Below are positions 26,338 through 33,263 of a stretch of 64,000 nucleotides of DNA, one piece after another. The DNA is from Psychrobacter raelei (GTDB lineage: Bacteria; Pseudomonadota; Gammaproteobacteria; Pseudomonadales; Moraxellaceae), in assembly GCF_022631235.3 (NCBI RefSeq), contig NZ_CP093310.2, positions 124,001 through 188,000 on the forward strand, in the 5' to 3' direction. Every line of letters begins with the position of its first letter. Position 1 is the stretch's first letter. A program made the translations under genes and the position numbers. The notes under the pieces are model-generated. The model saw only the letters and a list, made by a program, of their open reading frames with translations. It ran no database searches and had not been told where the DNA came from.

Positions 26338-27033
26338 ATGATTTTCAGCATTATTTCGAACAAGCCAGCCAACGCTTCTCTACCACAGTCTTCCGCTCAA
26401 GGCCTTGCTACTCGTATAGGCGCCTTGGGTCTGGCCGCCTGCTTATTGGTTACGGGGTGTAGCAAGGTAGAGGAGAGCACCACCAGCGTAGAGACCACCG
26501 CGGAGCAAGCTTTGGCCGATTCTGGAGCAGCCGAGAGTACGCCTGATATGGCAAACAATCGCACCAAGGCCGCTGTGGTTCCTGAGGGTAAGCCGGTGAG
26601 CTACGATGTCGAAAACTGGAAGAGCGATGACAGCAAACGCCTTGAGCCCACAGATTTAAAACAACTGCAGCGCAAACTGGGCAAAGTGACGGTAACAGAT
26701 GAAAATAGCCTAGATTACGCCAGTAACACCGCCATAAAATACCGCTTTATGAAAGGCGATGAGCCTTATCTAGACATTATAGACTCACAAGAATACCTAG
26801 AATTCGGCTGGTACTATGCCAACCCCAATGACTCAGACAGCGAAAAGAAAATGAGCATTGACCATGCCAAAAAAATGTACCAAGTAGCCGCCGAGCTTAT
26901 GGGCTCTGAAGGCAGTCAACTGGTTGCTAACATGCTATCGGGCCAAATTACCAAAAATAAAAAGATCGGTGAGCGTCAAGTTGAGCTGGCCAAATGTGAG
27001 TTTTATAGCTGTATGTTGGTGTTAAAAAAATAG
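26338..27033 (+). CDS. Lipoprotein of unknown function
   Basis: The 231-residue protein has a lipobox (LLVTGC, Cys about residue 41) after a long n-region and a hydrophobic core (ALGLAACLL), so it is probably a lipid-anchored envelope protein. A Ser/Thr/Glu linker follows. The folded part from about residue 80 ends with a Cys pair in AKCEFYSCMLV. The domain is not recognised. It starts 83 bases upstream of pabC on the same strand and could be in that operon. Confidence 0.75.
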   Translation: MIFSIISNKPANASLPQSSAQGLATRIGALGLAACLLVTGCSKVEESTTSVETTAEQALADSGAAESTPDMANNRTKAAVVPEGKPVSYDVENWKSDDSKRLEPTDLKQLQRKLGKVTVTDENSLDYASNTAIKYRFMKGDEPYLDIIDSQEYLEFGWYYANPNDSDSEKKMSIDHAKKMYQVAAELMGSEGSQLVANMLSGQITKNKKIGERQVELAKCEFYSCMLVLKK

Positions 27034-27116
27034 CTGTGTAGCGGCAGTTTGTCGCCCAATAACCCCGTGTGAAAAGCATCGATAACCCCATTACTCATCA
27101 CCCTAAGGATACGTCT

Positions 27117-28088
27117 ATGTCGCACGCCATGCAGTGGTATCAGATGAGTGATACCGGCTTAGTGGCTTGGGATAAGTCTGCTTCTGATACGGCCCCCAAT
27201 CTTCGGGCCTTGGCGTATGGGGATGGGTTTTTTACCACCATGGGTGTGTATGATGGTTCACTGCTATGGCAGTCCTACCATCAAGCGCGCTTGCAATCAC
27301 ACTGCCACGCACTCAACTTATCTTTGCCTACCCCCACCAGCGAGGCGCTATGGCAAGCACTACAAGCGTGCGCCGCTAACATAACCCATGGTCTTATCAA
27401 AATTATCATCTCACGCCCTACGCAGTCTGTGCGTGGCTATGCTTATAGTGCGTCAACTGAACACAATGAGGCGCTTATTTGGGTGGGGATTATGCCAAGC
27501 GATATCTTGGCTCAGCAGCAAGCTCGGTTCTTAGACTTACCCCTAGGCATTAAGGCGCCCTCTGCTCATTTATCTGGCTCACTTGGGCAGGTGATTTTGC
27601 AGCAGCCTGCGACCATTGCCACTTGCTTGCAGTCACGTCTTGCCAATTTTCCTGCGCCACTTGCCGGACTTAAAAGCCTAAATCGTTTAGACGGGGTGAT
27701 GATAGCGGGCGAGTTGCAGCGCATGAAGCAGCAACACCCCAAGCTGACAGAGGCCTTGGTGGCCGATATGGCTGGCAACTGGGTCGAAGGGGTGATGAGC
27801 AATGTGTTTTATCAACTCACCAGCGATGATGATCATATCAAGCATCAATGGTTTACGCCGCCCATTGAGGCATCGGGAGTGCGCGGTACCATGCGCCAAG
27901 TGATTATCGATAGATTGGCAGCTTTAGGACAACCCGTGGTTCTTCGTGCTTTGCAAGATGCCGATCTACTCAGTCTAGAAGCCTTGTTCTTTTGTAATGC
28001 GGTGCGCGGGGTGATGCCAGTGCGTGAGCTTATTGTGGGTAATCAGTGGTTAGAATTGTCTATAGAGCCTTATTTAGTAGGCGATTAA
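27117..28088 (+). CDS. pabC: Aminodeoxychorismate lyase
   Basis: PabC is the PLP enzyme that turns 4-amino-4-deoxychorismate into p-aminobenzoate and pyruvate for folate synthesis. The protein is 323 residues from ATG 27117, chosen because AAGGAT sits about 6 bases before it; a GTG at 27069 is less likely. Fold-type IV marks are AYGDGFFTTM, the PLP lysine in LAGLKSLNRLDGVM, and the distal region NWVEGVMSNVFY and GVRGTMRQVI. In many gammaproteobacteria pabC is followed directly by mltG and tmk. Here a 3-kb restriction-modification island separates them, and the last 29 bases of pabC overlap the antisense 3' end of the first methyltransferase. Confidence 0.9.
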   Translation: MSHAMQWYQMSDTGLVAWDKSASDTAPNLRALAYGDGFFTTMGVYDGSLLWQSYHQARLQSHCHALNLSLPTPTSEALWQALQACAANITHGLIKIIISRPTQSVRGYAYSASTEHNEALIWVGIMPSDILAQQQARFLDLPLGIKAPSAHLSGSLGQVILQQPATIATCLQSRLANFPAPLAGLKSLNRLDGVMIAGELQRMKQQHPKLTEALVADMAGNWVEGVMSNVFYQLTSDDDHIKHQWFTPPIEASGVRGTMRQVIIDRLAALGQPVVLRALQDADLLSLEALFFCNAVRGVMPVRELIVGNQWLELSIEPYLVGD

Positions 28089-28881
28089 AATGTTGTTTAA
28101 AAAATTGCTTACGCCCTTCCTGTTGTAAATCATGATACCTGTCTTCGCTTAGCTTCATAAACTCATCTTCTTTATCTATTCCGATGAAATTTCTTTCAAG
28201 CACATTAGCCGCAATACCAGTTGTTGATGAGCCTGTGAATGGATCGAGAACGAGATCCTCTTTTTGGGTAGAAGCTAGAATAATTTGAGCCAATAGAGGC
28301 AGAGGTTTTTGTGTCGGATGTTTTCCACAGCCTTTCTCCCATTTACCGATAGCTGGTAGGCGCCAGACATCTTTCATTTGCTTATCGTTATTAAGCTTTT
28401 TCATAAGATCGTAGTCAAAATAATGTGGAACTTTAGGATGTTTTCTTGCCCAGATAATAAATTCAGTAGAGTGTGTGAAAAAGCGGCATGAGAAATTAGG
28501 TGGCGGATTCGTTTTTTCCCAAGTAATCACATTAAGTATTTTGAATCCGAGCTGCGGCAATATAGTGCCTAGTGTAAATATATTATGGTGGGTACCACTT
28601 ATCCAAATAGTCGCATTATCTGCCATTTTTTCACGAGCTTTAGCTAACCATTCATAGGTAAAGTCGTAAGTCTCAGTGTCTGTTGTAAATTTATCCCATT
28701 TCCCTTTATTAACGGATTGAACCTTGCCATTCTTAACGGTTAGACCGTCATTAGATAAGAAATAGGGAGGATCAGCGAAAATCATATTTACTGGTTGGTT
28801 AGCATTATCAAGAGCTGACAAACAGTCACCTTGATAAAGAGTGAAGTCTTTATTATTGCTTTGAAAGTATGGAGTTTGCAT
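28060..28881 (-). CDS. DpnA-like DNA adenine-N6 methyltransferase
   Basis: The 273-residue beta-class adenine methyltransferase has motif IV DPPY (residues 37-40) first. KHPTQKP and the SAM-binding motif I (DPFTGSSTTG) come near the C-terminus. It resembles M.DpnA/M2.DpnII, which methylates adenine in GATC, including single-stranded DNA taken up in transformation. It starts 3 bases after the stop of the 84-residue gene, so translation is probably coupled. Its final codons overlap pabC in antisense by 29 bases. Codon use and AT content differ visibly from the flanking core genes, which suggests horizontal acquisition. GATC as target is inferred from the partner genes. Confidence 0.88.
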   Translation of the reverse strand: MQTPYFQSNNKDFTLYQGDCLSALDNANQPVNMIFADPPYFLSNDGLTVKNGKVQSVNKGKWDKFTTDTETYDFTYEWLAKAREKMADNATIWISGTHHNIFTLGTILPQLGFKILNVITWEKTNPPPNFSCRFFTHSTEFIIWARKHPKVPHYFDYDLMKKLNNDKQMKDVWRLPAIGKWEKGCGKHPTQKPLPLLAQIILASTQKEDLVLDPFTGSSTTGIAANVLERNFIGIDKEDEFMKLSEDRYHDLQQEGRKQFFKQHFNRLLNKAL

Positions 28882-28884
28882 ATG

Positions 28885-29139
28885 TTATTCCAACATATCT
28901 GCTAAAAAATGGAGCAGTGTTGGGAGATCGAATGTACCTTCTGCAAAGCCATATTGTTCACAGTCTTCAGGAATTAGAACCTGCTGGCCAAGAAATCTAG
29001 GATCTTCACTGATTATTCTTAAGGTATTAACTAACTCCTCTCTTACTACTACAGGACTCTGTGAGCCTAAAGTTTCATCAGGTACGTTTTGAGTGGGTGT
29101 TTGCTGAATATTAATAGTGATATTTTCGATATTAAGCAT
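28885..29139 (-). CDS. Small acidic protein of unknown function in the RM island
   Basis: This 84-residue acidic protein has AAGG 7 bases before its ATG and is translationally linked to the DpnA-like gene downstream (3-base gap). Its N-terminal part is polar (NITINIQQTPTQNV). The C-terminal half (EELVNTLRIISEDPRFLGQQ, then DLPTLLHFLADML) looks helical. I do not recognise a domain. Being divergent from the controller gene across a 90-bp spacer, it could be a regulator, an inhibitor or a specificity partner of the methyltransferase; this is guesswork from position. Confidence 0.65.
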   Translation of the reverse strand: MLNIENITINIQQTPTQNVPDETLGSQSPVVVREELVNTLRIISEDPRFLGQQVLIPEDCEQYGFAEGTFDLPTLLHFLADMLE

Positions 29140-29151
29140 AGCAGAACCTTA

Positions 29152-29208
29152 AGGTAAGTATTTACCTGATTTAAAAATGACACTTATTGTGTGTAGTTAA
29201 AGTCTAAC
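29152..29208. promoter_or_regulatory. Candidate controller-protein operators in a divergent spacer
   Basis: Three inverted repeats fill the 90-bp spacer between divergent genes. They are AGGTAA-4-TTACCT (29152-29167), ACAC-5-GTGT (29180-29192) and GTTA-5-TAAC (29196-29208). The last two are similar in size and their centres are 16 bases apart, as expected for tandem C-boxes bound by a dimeric controller protein. Binding is inferred from layout. Confidence 0.5.
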
Positions 29209-29229
29209 GAACTCTCGAGAATAAAGCAA

Positions 29230-29451
29230 ATGAAAGAACCAATTTTAATTAAATTCGGACAACGTATTCGATCTTTACGTAAAGAGCGTGGACTTAGCCA
29301 AGAACAATTGGCTGAGAGGGCAGGCTTTCATCGTAATTATGTGGGAATGATTGAGCGTGGAGAGCGAAACCCCTCGCTGCTTAACATAGAGGTGTTTGCT
29401 AAAACGTTTGGTATGAGTTTGTCGGAGTTGCTTAATATAGAGGAAGAATAG
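29230..29451 (+). CDS. Restriction-modification controller (C) protein, XRE-type HTH
   Basis: This 73-residue helix-turn-helix protein (LSQEQLAERAGFHRNYVGMIERG, HTH about residues 22-42) has the size and layout of C proteins, which delay endonuclease expression until methylation is established. It lies 2 bases upstream of the nuclease gene, whose ribosome site (GAGGAAGAA) is inside the end of this gene. The two are therefore one operon. Its own ribosome site is weak, which is common for C genes. The divergent spacer upstream carries inverted repeats that may be its operators. Confidence 0.85.
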   Translation: MKEPILIKFGQRIRSLRKERGLSQEQLAERAGFHRNYVGMIERGERNPSLLNIEVFAKTFGMSLSELLNIEEE

Positions 29452-29453
29452 AT

Positions 29454-30134
29454 ATGCGGCTAGAAGAAGTCTTTGATAAACTGCCTAAGTTATACAATAA
29501 ACCTTTTTCGGAATTAAAATTAGAAGAGGATATCTCTGGATTCTCTATTAATAAAGGTAATACAGGACAGTTCCTACAGGCATTACTCGATATGCCTAAT
29601 AATAGTGACTTAACAGATTTTGATGATGGTGAGTTGAAAACTAACAAGACACGTATCGATGGAACCCCAGATCAGACAATGTTTATTACGCAAATATCAC
29701 GAGACTTCGATTCTTTGTTTTTTGAGGATTTGGAAAGCAATCGCTTGTTAGATAAAATTAGTAACTTGCTTTATTTACCTGTAGTAAAGCCAGTAGGAAG
29801 TGACCCTGAAGATTGGTATTTTTTGCCTGCTCACCACATTGACTCTAGAAATAATGAAGTATTAAAAAACCTATATTTGCAGGACTTTCTAACTATTAAA
29901 GAAAAAGTTTTAGATGATTTAGAAAATTCTTCAGATGGCTTTATACACACAGCTAACGGTAAATATATCCAAATTAGAAGTAAAGACTCAATGAAGAAAG
30001 ATGGTACTTACAACCCCATATATTCACAGAAGCTAGGACGTGAAGTATCTAATAAGAATCATGCATTTTACTTTAAGAGACAGTTTATGCTTGCAGTACA
30101 AAGTGGTGAGATACCAAGCAATATAATTCTCTAA
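29454..30134 (+). CDS. MutH/Sau3AI-type restriction endonuclease
   Basis: The 226-residue protein carries the MutH/Sau3AI family core. A glycine-rich NKGNTGQFLQALL precedes the catalytic motif TDFDDGELKT, in which Asp55, Glu60 and Lys62 fit the D...ExK active site. It is MutH-sized, about half the length of Sau3AI, which carries two such domains. It is expected to cut unmethylated GATC as a dimer. It is co-transcribed with the controller gene and converges with the Dam-like gene, with a 4-base 3' overlap (30131-30134). It could in principle be a nicking MutH-like enzyme, but its place in an RM cassette favours restriction. Confidence 0.82.
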   Translation: MRLEEVFDKLPKLYNKPFSELKLEEDISGFSINKGNTGQFLQALLDMPNNSDLTDFDDGELKTNKTRIDGTPDQTMFITQISRDFDSLFFEDLESNRLLDKISNLLYLPVVKPVGSDPEDWYFLPAHHIDSRNNEVLKNLYLQDFLTIKEKVLDDLENSSDGFIHTANGKYIQIRSKDSMKKDGTYNPIYSQKLGREVSNKNHAFYFKRQFMLAVQSGEIPSNIIL

Positions 30135-31030
30135 TAATTCCTAATCAGTAGCTCATTAATTTTGCCACGTTTGCTGCCTTTTGAATTAACACTTCTACCA
30201 GCTGAAACGCGATCAATAGTATATTCTGAGTATAGTTCATCAAAGAACCTATTTTCAGGATCTAGGTTAGTAGTATCTGAGTTGCTAAGAAGCCACTGAT
30301 ACCCTTGATTATCTAACAAGTCACAAGCCTGCTTTAGTTTTACTTGGTCTTCATCGTTAAAGCTGTCCTTGGCATAGGAAGTAAAGCTAGATGACTCACT
30401 TAATGGTTTATAAGGTGGGTCAAGATAAACAAAGGTTGGCAGTTGTTCCTTATTAGAGTCTTGTGCTGTCTGTATCGTGTCTTCAAAGCTCATATTAAGG
30501 ATTTCGACATTCTGGAGTAACTCAGAACATCTATGAATAACTTCTTCAAAAACAAATTTTGGTTGTTTATAGCTGCCAATAGGCACATTAAACTTATTTT
30601 TACTGTTCACGCGATATAGCCCGTTAAAGCCTGCTCTATTCAAGAACATGAATAAGCCTGCATGTTTTATAGCATCTGTTTCTCTAAGATTAAACTCTTC
30701 ACGTTTTGCGTAGTAATAAGGCTTTTTAGCTTCTTTATCTTCTAATTGATCATATTCATCTTGAAGTGTTTGAAGGTAGTTTAATAGTTTCTGAGGATGT
30801 GACTGAACCACCTTGTATAAGTTAACCAGATCAGTATTAATATCACTCAATATTACTTTGGTAGGCGGGTTTTGACTATCTAGTAAATGCAGGGCGACAG
30901 CTGCACTACCAACAAAAGGCTCAACGTATTGGTAAGGTTGACCCGCTTCTATATACTCAGGGAGTCTGCTTGTAATCTCAGGTATAAGTTGGCTTTTACC
31001 ACCTACCCATTTTATAAACGGTTTTGCCAT
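30131..31030 (-). CDS. Dam/DpnM-family DNA adenine methyltransferase (GATC)
   Basis: This 299-residue D12-class adenine-N6 methyltransferase has the SAM-binding motif FIKWVGGKSQLIPEI at the N-terminus (residues 5-19), YVEPFVGSAAV, and motif IV in VYLDPPYKPL. The alpha-class order matches Dam and M1.DpnII, which methylate GATC in double-stranded DNA. It is alone on the minus strand at the right end of the island, so it is probably transcribed from its own promoter between 31031 and 31214. This would allow methylation to start before the controller-driven nuclease. Confidence 0.92.
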   Translation of the reverse strand: MAKPFIKWVGGKSQLIPEITSRLPEYIEAGQPYQYVEPFVGSAAVALHLLDSQNPPTKVILSDINTDLVNLYKVVQSHPQKLLNYLQTLQDEYDQLEDKEAKKPYYYAKREEFNLRETDAIKHAGLFMFLNRAGFNGLYRVNSKNKFNVPIGSYKQPKFVFEEVIHRCSELLQNVEILNMSFEDTIQTAQDSNKEQLPTFVYLDPPYKPLSESSSFTSYAKDSFNDEDQVKLKQACDLLDNQGYQWLLSNSDTTNLDPENRFFDELYSEYTIDRVSAGRSVNSKGSKRGKINELLIRNY

Positions 31031-31214
31031 TAGCTGCGCCCACTTTGAAAATCAAATAGCTCAACATTATAGCAAATAATAAGTAATCAAATCTCAAGCA
31101 ACCTTGAATGCTTTTTTCAGATAAAGGTTAAACTTGCGCTTAGATGACTAATCCCCATTGAATATCCGAGCATACAGTGCTAAATTCTAGCAAACTTTTA
31201 CCTCGTGAGTGGCT

Positions 31215-32396
31215 ATGAGCGATTCTAATTCAAAAAATCCCAGCAATACCCCGCACAATCCATCAGATGTTGACCAAAATGAAGCACCTCACACTGACGT
31301 CTCCTTAGTCTGTGATGACCCTTCTCGTCATAAAAAGCCGCCGCAAAAACCCACATCCAATCGTAGCTATCAGCTGCTGCTGGTACTGGGATTAATGGCT
31401 GCTTTTGTGGTGGCTATGGCTTATCAGACCCTGTTTGGTCACTCTGATCGACCTGCCGGCGACTTAGTGGTGGAAGAGGGTCAAAGTTACTATGGCTTCT
31501 TACCACAGTTTCAGCGCGATGTGCCCATGTTCTCAGCCAGCTTGGCCAAGCTTTATATCAAGTCGGCCGTCGATACGCCACTAAAGGCAGGAACCTATGA
31601 AGTGCCTGCCAATGCCAGCTTAAAGCAGCTTATTGATGCTTTTAAACAAGGCGAGAAAGTGGACATGGTGGCCATTCAGATTATCGAGGGCAAGACTGCC
31701 GCTGATTTATATAAAGTGATTGCAAACACGCCGGGTGTCACCTTAGAGGTACTACAAAAAGACGGCAAGCCCAAACCCAATTTGAAGCAGCTGCTGGGTA
31801 TCGATGCTGTCACCCCAGAGGGAGAGTTTGCTGATAATCTAGAGGGTTGGTTTACCCCAGACACCTATCACTATGCCAAAGGGGTGACCGACAAGCAGAT
31901 CTTGACCGATTTGTACCAGCGCCAACAAAAAGCGCTGGATGAGGCGTGGGCGAGCCGCTCTAAAGGTCTGCCGTATAAGTCGCCTTATGAAGCCTTAATT
32001 ATGGCCTCAATCATCGAAAAAGAGACCAGTGTCGATAGTGAGCGTGAATTGGTGTCTGCGGTGTTTGTAAACCGTTTGAATAAGCCGATGCGCCTACAGA
32101 CGGATCCTACCATTATTTATGGTATGGGTGAGCGTTATGAGGGCAACATCCGCCGTGCTGATATCAATGAAAAGACCGCTTATAACACCTATCAAATCGA
32201 CGGCTTACCACCCACCCCCATTGCGCTACCCTCACCGGCATCTATTGACGCTGCGCTACATCCAGCTGACAGTGATGTGTTGTACTTTGTGGCGACGGGT
32301 ACCGGCGGTCATAAGTTCACCAAGACTTATGCGGAGCATAACCAAGCGGTAAAAGAGTATTTGGCGGTGATGCGCCAACAAAAAAGCGGTCAATAA
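31215..32396 (+). CDS. mltG: Endolytic murein transglycosylase MltG
   Basis: MltG (YceG) cleaves nascent glycan strands at the inner membrane and may set their length. The 393-residue protein starts at ATG 31215 (a GTG two codons earlier is possible). It has a cytoplasmic tail rich in Asn/Ser/Pro, a membrane helix (about 53-72), a LysM-like region and the YceG catalytic domain. The catalytic Glu lies in the motif ASIIEKET, followed by PTIIYGMGE and the C-terminal GLPPTPIALPS. The family's usual neighbours are pabC and tmk, which are here but split by the RM island. Confidence 0.95.
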   Translation: MSDSNSKNPSNTPHNPSDVDQNEAPHTDVSLVCDDPSRHKKPPQKPTSNRSYQLLLVLGLMAAFVVAMAYQTLFGHSDRPAGDLVVEEGQSYYGFLPQFQRDVPMFSASLAKLYIKSAVDTPLKAGTYEVPANASLKQLIDAFKQGEKVDMVAIQIIEGKTAADLYKVIANTPGVTLEVLQKDGKPKPNLKQLLGIDAVTPEGEFADNLEGWFTPDTYHYAKGVTDKQILTDLYQRQQKALDEAWASRSKGLPYKSPYEALIMASIIEKETSVDSERELVSAVFVNRLNKPMRLQTDPTIIYGMGERYEGNIRRADINEKTAYNTYQIDGLPPTPIALPSPASIDAALHPADSDVLYFVATGTGGHKFTKTYAEHNQAVKEYLAVMRQQKSGQ

Positions 32397-32492
32397 ATAG
32401 ATGTAGGCGAACAACAAGTACGCCTATTATATGTGGGGAAAAACACCCTGATATTAACAAGGGTGATACTGGCAACAACGAGGTAATCGACA

Positions 32493-33119
32493 TTGAGTCT
32501 AGGTAAGTTTGTAAGCTTTGAAGGCACCGAAGGGGTAGGAAAAACCACAGCGATTAATGGCTTGTGTGAGCGCTTGCAAGCTCAAGGCATCGAGTATGTC
32601 CGCACCCGTGAGCCAGGCGGAAGCCCCTTTGCTGAGAAGCTGCGTGAGTTGTTGTTAGACACACGTACTCAGATTAATGATGACACTGAGCTGTTATTGA
32701 TGTTTGCTGCGCGCAGTGACCATTTAGCGCAAGTTATTATGCCGGCATTAAGCGCAGGCAAATGGGTGATCTGTGATCGCTTTATTGACTCTACTGTGGC
32801 CTATCAAGGCTATGGACGAGGCTTTGGGAATGCCGATATGCTACATAAAATCGAGGCTCTTATTGCAGGGTTTGTACCGCGTTTACCTGACATTACCTTG
32901 TGGTTAGATCTGCCAGTCGCCGAGGGCATGCAGCGCGCCGGCAAACGTAGTGTAGCTGACCGCTTTGAACAGCAGCAACTTGATTTCTTTGATCGTGTTT
33001 ATCAAGGTTTTGAGGCTCAGCAGCAAGCACAGCCGCAGCGCATTCAGCGTATCGATGCTCAAGGTGAGGTAGAGCAAGTGGCGGATAGAATTTGGCAGGC
33101 AGTCAGCCAGCAGCTATAG
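32493..33119 (+). CDS. tmk: Thymidylate kinase
   Basis: Tmk phosphorylates dTMP to dTDP. The 208-residue protein has the P-loop GTEGVGKT (residues 11-18), the DR(E/Y)-type TREPGGSPFAE and CDRFIDSTVAYQGYGRG. The lid region is AGKRSVADRFEQ. It starts with TTG at 32493, supported by GAGGTAA about 6 bases upstream and by the family N-terminus (KFVSFEG). It follows mltG by 96 bases; holB, often next, is not present. Confidence 0.95.
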   Translation: MSLGKFVSFEGTEGVGKTTAINGLCERLQAQGIEYVRTREPGGSPFAEKLRELLLDTRTQINDDTELLLMFAARSDHLAQVIMPALSAGKWVICDRFIDSTVAYQGYGRGFGNADMLHKIEALIAGFVPRLPDITLWLDLPVAEGMQRAGKRSVADRFEQQQLDFFDRVYQGFEAQQQAQPQRIQRIDAQGEVEQVADRIWQAVSQQL

Positions 33120-33207
33120 CGAGGCAGCCTAAGGGTGAGGCTTTGCCTTTGCTTCAATGACCGACTTCACCTCTTGCCAAGCTTTAGTTTGCTAAGTTTT
33201 GAGTCAT

Positions 33208-33245
33208 AAAAAAGAGCAGCTCGTATTCGGGCTGCTCTTTTTTTT
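33208..33245. terminator. Bidirectional terminator between tmk and the antiporter gene
   Basis: AAAAGAGCAGC/GCTGCTCTTTT with A and T tracts on either side serves both convergent transcripts. Confidence 0.92.
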
Positions 33246-33263
33246 GCGGTGTGTAACCTGGTT

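Noticed and set aside
29941..29949. DnaA-box-like TTATACACA (another at 38402-38410)
   Set aside because: Single isolated copies in coding or terminator-flanking DNA; no cluster of boxes or AT-rich unwinding region, so no replication origin is claimed.
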